Positions 1-8,257 of a stretch of 64,000 bases of DNA are shown here, piece by piece. How positions within the stretch are numbered: the first letter of the stretch is position 1; every line of letters begins with the position of its first letter. Source of the DNA: Roseiarcus sp963824475 (lineage in GTDB: Bacteria > Pseudomonadota > Alphaproteobacteria > Rhizobiales > Beijerinckiaceae); assembly GCA_963824475.1 (NCBI GenBank), contig CAWGPR010000012.1, positions 62,001 to 126,000 of the forward strand. The letters are read 5' to 3'. Under the pieces are notes generated by a model. The model did no database searches. It saw only the letters and a program-made list of their open reading frames with translations, and was not told the origin of the DNA. Position numbers and translations under genes: made by a program.

Positions 1-119
1 CCATTTTTACATGAACTCCCAACGCGACGCTCTCCTCGGGGACATAGCGGCGACGCTGACGCCGGTGCTCCGTAGCCACGAGCAGACGGCCGTGATCGCA
101 TGAATCACACGGTCTGCTC

Positions 120-466
120 GCTGAGCTTGAAGCGATGCGGCCCGATCTGGAGAGCGCGCTTGCGACAATCGACGCCGGATTGGCGATGGCGGAGGAGACG
201 CGGGGGCATTCACCGACCCCTATCTTTATCGGCTCCGCGGCGAAGTCTTGCTGATGCGATATCCCGACGCCCCGGCGCCGAGTGGCAGGCAAGGCGCGCG
301 GGGCTACGCCTCGCTGGCCTGCCACTCGCTCGCCAAGCTCTACCAATCGACCGGCCGCCCGGACGACGCGCAAGCGATCCTCGCGCCGGCGCTCGACGGC
401 TGTTCGCCGACGCCGGAAATGCCTGAGATCGCCGAGGCGCAGCCGCTATTGGGGCGCCTGAGATAA
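120..466 (+). pseudogene. C-terminal relic of a cyclase/AAA-ATPase TPR protein
   Basis: Reading two successive frames gives the tail of the large adenylate cyclase/AAA ATPase/TPR family: a helix with ELEAMRPDLESALATIDAG in one frame, then DPYLYRLRGEVLLMRYPDAP and a stretch with LAKLYQSTGRPDDA and a final LLGRL in another. This C-terminal pattern is one I know from the end of such proteins in Rhizobiales. The frame changes near position 210 and codons are missing after APAPSG, so the copy is broken; no cyclase or ATPase part lies in the window upstream. A second, longer but also damaged member sits at 8258-11437. Identification is by remembered family pattern, not by search. Confidence 0.5.
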
Positions 467-528
467 GCTTTTCGGCGCTGAGGGCGCCGCAAGCCCGGAA
501 GTCAGCCGTCCGTCGGAGCGCTCGGAGC

Positions 529-1179
529 CTATTTCGATCCCGGAGGCCGAAGGCTCACAACGACCATGCTTTCACTGACAAAATCCCGCGGGCCGCCGCC
601 GCTCTTGTGGAAGAAGCGGCTGGTCACTTCAATCGCCCGATCCCCTTCTTCCTTCGAGCAGACTTGGTTGACATAGACGTCCGCGATCGGCTCCTCGCTG
701 GCGCTCGGCGGGGTGGCTTTGCAGGTCCATCCCTCCGGACCGTAATGCTGTTTGGCCTGCTGCCCGAGCAGGTACGCATGCTTGCGTTGGAACAGGCTTG
801 TCTTTTCGACGGTCTTGATTTCGATGCGGACCACGCGGCCGTCCTGGTCGAAAAAGGCGCTGAGATCGACCGGATGGCCGGCGACCTTGGTGTCGTCTTC
901 GCCGGGTTGATAATATTCGAGGCGCAAGCCGCGCAGCCCGTCCGGGCGCGCCGGGCAAGACGACCAATCCGACCAGGCGTCGAGTTCCTGGTTCGGGGAT
1001 TCGAGGCAGGAGCCCTTGCGATAGCCCGTCGGCGGAAGCTGCTGGGCGGTCATCCCTACGGCGATGCCCCGCAGATCGGTGAACGGCGCCGGGGGAACAT
1101 TGGCGGCCACGGCCGGAGCCGCCGCGAGGCTCGCCGCCAGAATCAGCGCGCTGGCGGTCGTTTTCGCTGTCTTGCTCAC
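529..1179 (-). CDS. Secreted hypothetical protein, third gene of the PQQ-ADH operon
   Basis: Encodes about 216 residues with a clear Sec signal peptide (basic MSKTAKTT, hydrophobic stretch rich in Ala/Leu, AVAAN cleavage region). The mature part has scattered Cys residues and no domain I recognise. The start is a GTG only 4 bases after the TGA of the cytochrome gene upstream, so it is very likely translated from the same mRNA as the dehydrogenase and cytochrome. Its periplasmic location and operon position suggest a role linked to periplasmic alcohol oxidation, but that is inference. The open frames on the opposite strand here are shadows. Confidence 0.75.
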   Translation of the reverse strand: MSKTAKTTASALILAASLAAAPAVAANVPPAPFTDLRGIAVGMTAQQLPPTGYRKGSCLESPNQELDAWSDWSSCPARPDGLRGLRLEYYQPGEDDTKVAGHPVDLSAFFDQDGRVVRIEIKTVEKTSLFQRKHAYLLGQQAKQHYGPEGWTCKATPPSASEEPIADVYVNQVCSKEEGDRAIEVTSRFFHKSGGGPRDFVSESMVVVSLRPPGSK

Positions 1180-1183
1180 GGCG

Positions 1184-1723
1184 TCACTCCGTAGTCGACG
1201 GCGTCGGCATCTTGTGGCGCCCGCCCGGCTTGAAGACTTCGCAAGCGGATGAGTCCTCTCCGAAGAAAGTGGCGCAGTCGGCCAAGTCGGGGTCGGCCTT
1301 GCCCTTGATGTGAGTCACGACATACTCGGCGACAGCCGCGATTTCTTCCGGTTTGAGAAATATTCCGCCTTGCGCGACTGGCGTGCCCTTGAGGTCCTTC
1401 TCTGTCAGACCGTAGCATCGAGGCGGCGAGGCGTCGTCCGCGGGATAGGGGTCGCGAGAAAAGTAAGGCATCCCGGTTCCGGGGCGGCCGCATGTGACAG
1501 TTTCAATGATCTGCTGTTTATCGAGTTGCGTCTTGCGGAGCGACAAGGCTGCGCCGCCGTAACCTCCGCCGCCGCCTCCGTGCCACTTGTGGCAGCCAAC
1601 GCAGTTCGCACGTTTGTAGATTGCGAAGCCGGATTCGAGGGCGTTCTCCGCAGAGTTTGCGCTATCGACAAATAACGACACGCCCAGCCCGACGACGGCG
1701 AGCTTAAAGAGACCGCAGCTCAT
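1184..1723 (-). CDS. Periplasmic c-type cytochrome, partner of the PQQ dehydrogenase
   Basis: A 179-residue class I cytochrome c. There is an N-terminal signal peptide, one haem-binding CVGCH (C41, C44, H45), a Gly-rich loop after it, and a Met in GTGMPYF near residue 85 that fits the axial ligand. The C-terminus has two more Cys that could form a disulfide. It lies 58 bp after the PQQ dehydrogenase gene with an AGAGGA ribosome-binding site before ATGAGC. In known methanol/alcohol dehydrogenase systems the adjacent cytochrome takes electrons from PQQ; this is the obvious role here. Haem count and signal peptide are seen; electron partner is inferred from context. Confidence 0.85.
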   Translation of the reverse strand: MSCGLFKLAVVGLGVSLFVDSANSAENALESGFAIYKRANCVGCHKWHGGGGGGYGGAALSLRKTQLDKQQIIETVTCGRPGTGMPYFSRDPYPADDASPPRCYGLTEKDLKGTPVAQGGIFLKPEEIAAVAEYVVTHIKGKADPDLADCATFFGEDSSACEVFKPGGRHKMPTPSTTE

Positions 1724-1781
1724 CGATGTCCTCTAGAGAGGGCGAGGCCGAGCGCTGCTTACGCGCGGCCTCGCTCTGCGC

Positions 1782-3602
1782 TCAGAGCGCGAAGACGTAG
1801 AGGGTCGACCCCGGCTGCATTTTTTTCAGCTCAGGCGTGCTGTCGATGAACCACTTGTCCCAGGCGCCCCCCATGCCAACCAGAATGGCGACATACTGCT
1901 TGCCGTCGACCGAGAACGTCATCGGCGGCGCGTTCACGCCGCCGCCGGTGTCGAACTCCCACAGACGCTTCAGGGTCTTCGCGTCGAGCGCGTAGACCTG
2001 GCCGGACGGCTCCCCGGAGAATACGAGATCCGGAGTTGCAAGGATCCCCGCGAGATCCGGATAAGGCGTCTCATGCTTGCCCACGATCTTGCCCGTCGTC
2101 ACGTCGATCGCGGTTACGCTGCCTGTAATCCGGAATGGCTGCGACGGCCCGCCGCCGGTGAAGAAGTCGCGCGACTTGTTGCGCTTCTCTTCCGGCTTGA
2201 TGGTGATGCGGTTGCAGCTCTCGATCACCGGCACGTACCAGGTCTTGAGCTCGGGATTGTACGCCGTCGGCGGCCAGTTCTTGCCGCCCATGTTGCCGGG
2301 GCAAATGTCGGTGTAGGGCTTGTCGCGGACCGGCGTCGCCTCCGGATTGTACATCTGCACCGGCTTCTTCGCGTCGTATTCCTCGGGCTTTCCGCTTTCC
2401 GGATCGACGCCTTTCGTCCAGGTCACTTTCTTCACAAACGGCGTGGCCCAGAGGAACTTTCCATCCGTCCGGTCGACGGCGTATCCGAAACCATTTCGAT
2501 CCGCTTCCAGCGCGAGCTTTTTGCCGTTTACGTCGACCAGAACGTTTTCGGCGACGCTGTCATAGTCGTAAGGATCGTTCGGCGTATGCTGGAAATGCCA
2601 TTTGATCTTGCCGGTGTCCGCGTCCAGCGCGAGCGACGAGTCCGTGTAGAGGTTGTCGCCCGGACGATAGGCGTTGTCCCAGTCGGGTCCCGGATTGCCG
2701 ACGCCCCAGATGATGGTGTTTGTGGCGGGATCGTAAGACCCGGTCACCCAGGTCGATCCGCCGCCGCTGACGGCGGCGTCGTTGTTTCCGCCCCAGGTGT
2801 CGGAGCCGGGCTCGCCCTTTCCGGGGATGGTGTAGGTCCGCCACACCTCTTTCTGAGTGTCGAGATCGGTGGCGGCGACCCAGCCGCGAATTCCGTACTC
2901 GGCGCCGGCCACGCCGGTGATCGCCATGTTCTTGACGATGAGCGGCGCCCCGGTCACCACTTCGCCCTTGTTCGGATCGGCGACTTGACGCTGCCATTTG
3001 ACCTGGCCGGTCTCCTTGTCCGTCGCGATGAGGCGTCCGTCCAAGGTGTGCGAAATCACCAGGTCCTTGTATAAGCCGACGCCGCGATTATCGACGCCGC
3101 AGCAGGCGACCGCGCCAGCCCAATCGTGGTCGGTCTTGGGGTCCATCTTCCACAGCAGCGCGCCTTTGCCGCCATGCGTGTCAATCTTGTAGACCGAACC
3201 CCAGCCGTCGGTGACGTACATGAAGCCGTCCTCGACAATGGGCGTGCCCTCGAGGCCGCCGTGCGTCCAGATGCCGCCGCCCTCGACGCCGCCGAGCTGC
3301 ATTGTCCAGGCGACCTTCAGGTCTTTGACATTGCCCGCGTTGATCTGGTCAAGACTGGAGAAACGATGCGCGCTATAGTCCTTGTGGTGCGTGATCCAGT
3401 TCTGCTGCTCTTTGTCGGCTTCCAGCAGGCGCTGACTTGTGGTCTCCGGACTCTTGGCGACCACCGGCGCCTCGGCTTTTGGCCCGACCGGCGCGTCCGC
3501 AGCAAAGGCTGCCGTGGCGAGTATCGCCGCCAGGGCCGTGCCGCTGATTAAGACTCGGTGTCGCAATCTGGACGACAGCCGACGATTTGTCTTTCGTTCC
3601 AT
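1782..3602 (-). CDS. Lanthanide-type PQQ-dependent alcohol (methanol/ethanol) dehydrogenase
   Basis: A 606-residue quinoprotein of the methanol/ethanol dehydrogenase family: signal peptide, then beta-propeller W-motif repeats. Diagnostic residues are the adjacent Cys pair in VACCGVDNRG (167-168, the strained disulfide near PQQ) and the DYD triplet at about 346-348, where the first Asp is the catalytic base and the second is the extra Asp that coordinates a lanthanide in XoxF/ExaF-type enzymes. The calcium MxaF type lacks that second Asp. I choose the ATG at 3602 because GGGAGGA sits just upstream; the frame stays open 10 codons further. First gene of an operon with the cytochrome and a secreted protein. 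Substrate (methanol or longer alcohol) cannot be decided by eye. Confidence 0.88.
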   Translation of the reverse strand: MERKTNRRLSSRLRHRVLISGTALAAILATAAFAADAPVGPKAEAPVVAKSPETTSQRLLEADKEQQNWITHHKDYSAHRFSSLDQINAGNVKDLKVAWTMQLGGVEGGGIWTHGGLEGTPIVEDGFMYVTDGWGSVYKIDTHGGKGALLWKMDPKTDHDWAGAVACCGVDNRGVGLYKDLVISHTLDGRLIATDKETGQVKWQRQVADPNKGEVVTGAPLIVKNMAITGVAGAEYGIRGWVAATDLDTQKEVWRTYTIPGKGEPGSDTWGGNNDAAVSGGGSTWVTGSYDPATNTIIWGVGNPGPDWDNAYRPGDNLYTDSSLALDADTGKIKWHFQHTPNDPYDYDSVAENVLVDVNGKKLALEADRNGFGYAVDRTDGKFLWATPFVKKVTWTKGVDPESGKPEEYDAKKPVQMYNPEATPVRDKPYTDICPGNMGGKNWPPTAYNPELKTWYVPVIESCNRITIKPEEKRNKSRDFFTGGGPSQPFRITGSVTAIDVTTGKIVGKHETPYPDLAGILATPDLVFSGEPSGQVYALDAKTLKRLWEFDTGGGVNAPPMTFSVDGKQYVAILVGMGGAWDKWFIDSTPELKKMQPGSTLYVFAL

Positions 3603-4029
3603 TTGCTTTTCCTCCCGGTTTACCCTGACCACGTCGAGGCGGTTGGGGATGCTGCTAGGTTTCTTGACCCGTCAGTATTCACACAGTCATGCCAGGATTT
3701 CGTCTGACGCGTTTCCTGATCTTAATGCCACCTTCGAATCCATAATCCGACCTCAAGCAGTCAGCAACCAAGAAATCGCCGCGTTATCCGCGGCCCTGCC
3801 TACGAAGCTCCATTCACCCGCCGCCCTACTAAAGCTCCGTCGGGCGTGTTGCGGCATGAACAGCCGGCTGCTATGCCTTCGCCCGAAGCATCGCGCGCGG
3901 CGTCTCCACTTTCGGCCCTATCTGTCTCGGTCCGACCCCAGTGAGCGACGGTGAACAAATCCCGTCAAGCGCCCGACCCCGAAGAACGATCAAGAAACCG
4001 CGGGTAGGTCAAAAAAGGGAGAGAGAACT
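3603..4029. promoter_or_regulatory. Divergent intergenic region between PQQ-ADH and PCuAC-like gene
   Basis: This 427-bp stretch separates two divergent genes and must hold both promoters. I see no convincing coding frame, repeat or terminator in it. The frames that remain open are antisense continuations of the dehydrogenase signal-peptide region. No -35/-10 pair could be assigned with confidence. Confidence 0.35.
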
Positions 4030-4473
4030 GTGAGGTTGTCGCCCTGCAAAGCGATCGCGCCTTTGGCATGGGTTTTGGCGACCGCGACTGCCCATGCCAA
4101 TGACATTGCCGTCACGGATGCATGGACGCCTCCCAACGCCGAGATCGGGAGCGACGCTGTGCTCGGAATGGTCGTGACCAATGACGGCGCAAACCCGGAT
4201 GCGCTCGAGCGCGTTGCGTGTCCAGTTGCGAACTTTTCAGAGAAGCGCCAGATCGATATCGGCGAGGGCGGGAAATCGGCGCGAGAAGTCCACGACATTC
4301 CAATCGCCGCGAAGTCTAAGGTCACCTTGAACCGCGAGGGGTTTCACGTTGCGCTATTGCAGACGCGCCAAAAGCTAGGCGAGGGCGAGGAGTTTCAGTG
4401 CTCGGTTTCGTTCCGCAAAGCTGGAACCATCCAGGTTCCGGTGCACGTCACGCAAAAGGCGCCGGGCTCCTGA
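4030..4473 (+). CDS. PCu(A)C-like periplasmic protein lacking the usual copper ligands
   Basis: A 147-residue protein with a short signal peptide (cut after HAN) and a PCuAC-like beta-sandwich: DAWTPPNAEIG at the start, DIPIAAKSKVTLNREGFHVALL in the middle with a final beta strand IQVPVHV. PCuAC copper chaperones carry an H(M)X10MX21HXM ligand set. Here the first His/Met positions are replaced (SEKRQID) and HVML reads HVAL, so only the His of FHV remains. It is therefore probably not a classical Cu(I) chaperone. The start is GTG with GGGAGAGA upstream. Divergent from the lanthanide-type dehydrogenase; a link to metal or alcohol metabolism is only contextual. Confidence 0.65.
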   Translation: MRLSPCKAIAPLAWVLATATAHANDIAVTDAWTPPNAEIGSDAVLGMVVTNDGANPDALERVACPVANFSEKRQIDIGEGGKSAREVHDIPIAAKSKVTLNREGFHVALLQTRQKLGEGEEFQCSVSFRKAGTIQVPVHVTQKAPGS

Positions 4474-4887
4474 AGGGAACGAGCGAAATCGGCAACATTG
4501 CAGTTCCCGCTGGGTTTCCGTATCTGACGGGACGAGAGCTGGAGCAGATGTTGCTGCATCAGCCCCGATTTCGTCGTCCCGATAAAGCGCTTTGTCCTCC
4601 CAATCTGGCGGAGGCCGAACATCTCGCGCCCGGCCTCACCCCCGTCTACCCCAGCTTCGCTGATCTGATCGTCGACGTCGAGACGCCGGATCGCGGCCAC
4701 TTGGCGATCTACAGCCCTGAATTGTGCGAGAGACTGCGCAAGTCTAGCGACAGGGCGGGGGGCTTACGTTGCTTCGGTCGGATCGCGCGATGACCGATTG
4801 CCGGCCCGTCTCACTCATCTCGACCCAGACAGTCGGAGCCTTGAGCGGCGAAGTCGGCAGGACGCTGAATCAAAGACGGTTTCGCGC
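4474..4887. other. Gap with weak open frames only
   Basis: A plus-strand frame stays open from inside the upstream gene to 4793 and contains a plausible-looking stretch (PYLTGRELEQMLLHQPRF), and the minus strand is also open over 4395-4700. Neither has a good start or a family I know. I do not call a gene. Confidence 0.3.
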
Positions 4888-4966
4888 AAAGACTCAGCAG
4901 ACCGACTGCTGCCGTCGTAAGCCGCGGGAATGTCGTGCTATTCTTTGGCGGAGGAAATCATGCCAG
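4888..4966 (+). repeat. 79-bp repeat, copy 1 (inverted copy at 45137-45215)
   Basis: Seventy-nine bases from AAAGACTCAGCAG to CATGCCAG recur in reverse orientation about 40 kb away with a single mismatch (T/G in ATTCTKTGGCGG). The end of the unit contains GGCGGAGGAAATCATG, which looks like a ribosome-binding site plus start codon. The sequences beyond the ATGCCAG differ in the two copies. Confidence 0.85.
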
Positions 4967-5066
4967 GACGGGGATTCGAACCTCTGACCTCCGCGGCGCG
5001 GGCGCCCGGTTCTGCAAGACTTAATAGCGAAGGCACGCCGCCGCACCGGCGCTTGCTTCCGCCACG

Positions 5067-5612
5067 CTATGTTTCCCACCAGTCCGGCCATCGGACCTTC
5101 CTAGGCGTCCGCGTCGCCGCGACGACGGTTGCCCGCTCCATTGTATTTAGGCGCCGGTCGCCAAGTCGATCGAGCGCGCGTTGTACAAGCCATGGCTCGA
5201 GCTTGATCTGGGCGTGAGGTTGGAAGGGATAGAGCTTCTCCGCCATTTTTAGCAATCGAAGCGCATGGTTGGGATTGTCTGGCGAAACGATGCTCCCAAC
5301 AATTGTTAGATCGTCCCTGGGATCGAGGTCGGGGTCGTGCTTGCGCCGAAAGGCCTGGATCTCTTCCAGCCGTTCCTGCGCCGCTTCGTTTCCGTCCACC
5401 GCCTTCTTTCTGAGGTAGAGAAGGAAGGCTTCTTCAGCCGTCACTTGGCGCGCCCCGCGGCCGTCCTTGATCGTGACCATACGGTCGAGGATCCTTGCGT
5501 AGGGCAAGCCTTTGTCTTTGCGTTTAGGCCGACCTTTCGGGTTGCCGCTAACGGCAGCGGGATAGCGCGTCGACCGCGGGGGACTCTTGTAGCCGACGAC
5601 ATCGTCGCCCTT
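5067..5612 (-). CDS. DUF5681 domain protein, start uncertain
   Basis: The minus strand carries the DUF5681 signature VVGYKSPP...SGNPKGRPK followed by about 140 residues with a YLRKKAVDG and PHAQIKLEPWLVQ region, ending at 5067. The N-terminal signature lies upstream of the first obvious start (TTG at 5507), so the gene must begin further up. Above the signature (about 5612) the frame stays open to a TAG near 5667 but has no ATG, GTG or TTG in frame. Either the start was lost or an unusual codon is used. DUF5681 genes are common beside phage/plasmid-type DNA in Alphaproteobacteria and their function is unknown. A second member is at 43875-44360. Confidence 0.6.
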   Translation of the reverse strand, partial: KGDDVVGYKSPPRSTRYPAAVSGNPKGRPKRKDKGLPYARILDRMVTIKDGRGARQVTAEEAFLLYLRKKAVDGNEAAQERLEEIQAFRRKHDPDLDPRDDLTIVGSIVSPDNPNHALRLLKMAEKLYPFQPHAQIKLEPWLVQRALDRLGDRRLNTMERATVVAATRTPRKVRWPDWWET

Positions 5613-5667
5613 ACCGTTGGCCGAAGAGGCGCTACCAACTATCCTCCCATATGCTGACTACAATCCA

Positions 5668-6133
5668 AAGGCACTTCGAGATCAGACGCAGATCATACTT
5701 CACACCTATGTGCAATGTCTAAGAGCAACTGGGAAGGTTATCCCGCCGGAGATGTTTCACAAACTACTTTCTTTGAAAGAAAGATGGTAACCAAACCGCT
5801 CAGTTCCGCTCCTTGTGGTAGTCGCGTATTTCTCGTGCCGGTGGCTATATCCTTCTCTAGACTGGATGTACGTTTGTAGTATCCCGCATTACAGCTTTGC
5901 AAGACGCATTTTAGCATTCTCAATCGGAACAGTCTGCGAGGCCTATGGTGCCCAAACTGCGGCTCAACCGCACGATCGCTATATCCCCGTTAGAACAGAT
6001 GGGAATATAGCTAAAGCAGGTTCCAGCCACATTCCAGGCACCCCCTTGGCGATCTTCCGATAGGGTTTCGCGATGTCGGATTTTGAACGGCAAGTGGCAG
6101 AGGAGACCGTTAGGGTCTGAGGTGTCGTAAAAA
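5668..6133. other. Gap, no gene seen
   Basis: No frame on either strand in this stretch shows a credible start, codon pattern or known motif. It ends at the hairpin at 6134. AT content is higher than in the neighbouring genes. Confidence 0.4.
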
Positions 6134-6164
6134 GCCCCGCGCGGGGGAGGTAGCCGCGCGGGGC
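6134..6164 (-). terminator. Strong intrinsic terminator-like hairpin, minus strand
   Basis: GCCCCGCGCGG at 6134-6144 and CCGCGCGGGGC at 6154-6164 form a perfect 11-bp stem with a 9-base loop. The plus strand has AAAAA directly before it, so on the minus strand the stem is followed by TTTTT, as in a Rho-independent terminator. No certain gene ends here on the minus strand, so the transcript it stops may be a small RNA or a lost gene. Confidence 0.7.
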
Positions 6165-6343
6165 GCTGGAGCGCCCTGTGGGAGGATTCGGCCGCATCCG
6201 GATTGCATTCTATGGTTGTTACAACCATAATCAATTCGACATAAATGTGGATGAATTGTAGCCAAAAGATGGCAGACTCCAAACTTCGGGTCGCGCGAGC
6301 TGATAACCGCGCTTTGCCATCAGTGACGGAGTGCCGCGTCAGG

Positions 6344-6416
6344 TCGACTTTTGGCCGGCCGCTTGGCGCAAGTAGCGGCCATTCCCCGACGACATGGCGA
6401 GCGGGTCAAATCGACC
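6344..6416 (+). repeat. Dispersed intergenic repeat, copy A
   Basis: Contains the family core GCGCAAGTAGCGGCCATTCC, then CCGACGACATGGCGAGCGGG and TCAAATCGACCC. Related copies lie at 8030, 21690, 23840, 25960 and 29725, and the upstream module alone at 38500. All lie between or at edges of genes. Confidence 0.75.
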
Positions 6417-6585
6417 CTTTGTTGCCGTTCGGAGCCAGATAACCGTGGTCCAGAGCGTCATGAAGACGCCGCCAATGGCGGATTGGGACCGCGCCGTTCC
6501 CGCGTTGATATCCTTGTTGATCCACGTCATTGCACGAGTGCGATTTTTCGGAGTGTCATTAAGCTAGGCAACGCGGGAGGAACAG

Positions 6586-6870
6586 ATGCAAATCGACTAT
6601 GATCATTCAATAGGGAAACCCACGGCGCCGGACGAAGTCGACCATCTTCTACGCGGTCAGATGAAAATCTTGGGGCTCGCCGTCGATGCGATCGGACGCG
6701 AATTCCCCGAAGTGTTTGACCAAATTAGGAGAAATTGTTTGAGTTGCAGTGATCGGGAAGCCTGTGCGCTAGATTTGAAGCGTGATCCTAACACCTTGAT
6801 ATGGGAAGCTTATTGTCCGAACTCAGACGTGCTCAATGCCCTCGTTGCGCTCACTGACGTGATTCGTTGA
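6586..6870 (+). CDS. Small DUF6455-type cysteine protein
   Basis: Encodes 94 residues. The C-terminal half has the Cys pattern CLSCSDREACALDL...W.AYCPNSDVLNAL, which fits DUF6455, a small family seen in Rhizobiales and Rhodobacterales. Four Cys could bind a metal; function is unknown. A GGGAGGAACAG ribosome-binding site precedes the ATG. It stands alone between a dispersed repeat and the transglutaminase-like pseudogene. Confidence 0.7.
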   Translation: MQIDYDHSIGKPTAPDEVDHLLRGQMKILGLAVDAIGREFPEVFDQIRRNCLSCSDREACALDLKRDPNTLIWEAYCPNSDVLNALVALTDVIR

Positions 6871-7068
6871 GGGCGGGGCTCGGGGCTGGAAGGGGTCGTA
6901 TGGAGGAAAAGGGGTTGGTTAGGTCGCGACGCTACTGCGAGGTCGCGGTCGCCGCCGCTCTCGACCCAATTGCGACGTCAGCGGAGCACGTGCAAAAAAC
7001 GCCCACGCGACCCAAACCCGAAATCTCGCGGCCCATCCGCTGAACTGGTGTCGAACAGGCGCTGGCGA

Positions 7069-7888
7069 TCATGCCGTCGCCACGGAACTCGCCTCTTCAG
7101 TACACACGCGGAACGATTTGAGGATGTGCGGGCCAAACGAGTTGACAAGCGGAATATCGGCGGCGTCGCGTCCTCGCGCGATTAGGATGCGGCCAATACG
7201 CGGCATGTTGTGGCGCGCATCGAAGGTCAGCCACTTGCCGCCGAGAAACACGTCGAACCAGGCATTGAAATCCATCGGTGCTGGGTCTGGCGGCACGCCG
7301 ATGTCGCCGAGATATCCGTTGCAGTAGCGCGCCGGAATGTTCATGCAGCGGCAGAACGCGACCGCGAGATGCGCGAAGTCGCGGCACGCCGACGCGCTCG
7401 GCGTAGGCTTCATAGGCCGTGCGCGTCGCACGTGCGCTCTCATAGCCGAACGCGATGTGGCGGTTGACGAAATCGCAGATCGCCTGCACCCGTGGCCAGC
7501 CCGGGGTCGCATGGCCGAAAAGGTCCCAGGCAATCTGGCTGAGTTTGTCGGTCTCGACGTAGCGGCTGCCCAAGAGATAGAGCAGCGTGTCGTCAGGCAA
7601 ATCCGCCACTGGGATTTCAGCGGCGTCCGGAATGACTGGGTCAGGAAGGCCGCTCACTTCGATGACACCGAAATTCGAGATCGTTAGGTCGCCGGCGGGC
7701 GCATTGAATCTTCGGCAGCGATTTCCGAACACGTCGGCATAGAGCCACGACTCGACATGCGGCCTCGCGGCGAACGGCGTTTCAGCCCTCACCGCAACCG
7801 CGGAGGAGGGATGCACGTCGAGCTGGCAGACCATAGGCGTGGGCACGCTGCATACGAATGTCATTGCGTAGCCATAGCGGATCAGCAT
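7069..7888 (-). pseudogene. Transglutaminase-like cysteine protease, frameshifted at the active site
   Basis: From ATG 7888 the frame gives a transglutaminase-like protein (N-terminal beta domain, then FGYESARATRTAYEAYAERVGV). At about 7385 it breaks, and the other frame continues with CRDFAHLAVAFCRCMNIPAR, then MDFNAWFDVFLGGKWLTFDARHN and PRIGRILIARGRDAADIP to a TGA at 7069. The expected join is GV-C-RDFAH; the DNA GGCGTGCCGCGAC would restore it with two more bases (GTGTGC instead of GTGC). So a 2-base loss removes the catalytic Cys codon itself and shifts the frame. The usual His position reads Asn (DFNAWF). Either a genuine pseudogene or a sequencing slip in a GT repeat. Confidence 0.75.
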
Positions 7889-8257
7889 CTCGGGCCTCGA
7901 ATTTCATCCGCCGGCGAGAACGGAACGTGTCGCATCCCCAATTCTGAGGAATGTGCACCGCCGGAGCATGGTTACTCTCAATAACCATGCCAAGCCGACA
8001 TGCCCGCGATTGCCCGACGTCGACCGGCCGGTTTCGACCGCGAGCGGCAGTTGTGCGCAAACAGCGGCCATTCCCCGACGGCGTGGAAATGGGTCAACTC
8101 GACCCCTGAGCGGGGGGTCCGATCAAGCTCCGCTTACGCGCTGATGATCACTGACTATAGTATCACGCCTAGACTGTGCTATCGTTCCTCCAGAACCGGC
8201 CGCAGAGCGCCGACTGGGACCGCCTGGAAGCGGTCCGATACGTTGGGGAGTGTTCAG
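7889..8257. other. Intergenic region with dispersed repeat copy B
   Basis: The divergent gap between the transglutaminase-like pseudogene and the cyclase contains the dispersed repeat at about 8030-8107 and otherwise no credible coding frame. The cyclase promoter must lie in its right part. Confidence 0.4.
8030..8107 (+). repeat. Dispersed intergenic repeat, copy B
   Basis: Has GTGCGCAAACAGCGGCCATT, then CCCCGACGGCGTGGAAATGG and GTCAACTCGACCCC, closely matching copy A at 6344 over about 55 bases. Confidence 0.75.

Noticed and set aside
607..1194. Long plus-strand frame opposite the secreted protein gene
   Set aside because: It is antisense to a gene with signal peptide, operon position and good codon use; its product has no recognisable features.
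2073..3074. 333-codon plus-strand frame
   Set aside because: Antisense shadow of the PQQ dehydrogenase in high-GC DNA.
4961..5010. tRNA 3'-end-like sequence (GGGGATTCGAACC on the plus strand)
   Set aside because: The minus strand reads GGTTCGAATCCCC like a T-arm, but the T stem has mismatches, no matching acceptor 5' strand is found upstream, and no D or anticodon arm can be folded. Possibly a fragment of a tRNA-type attachment site, not a gene.
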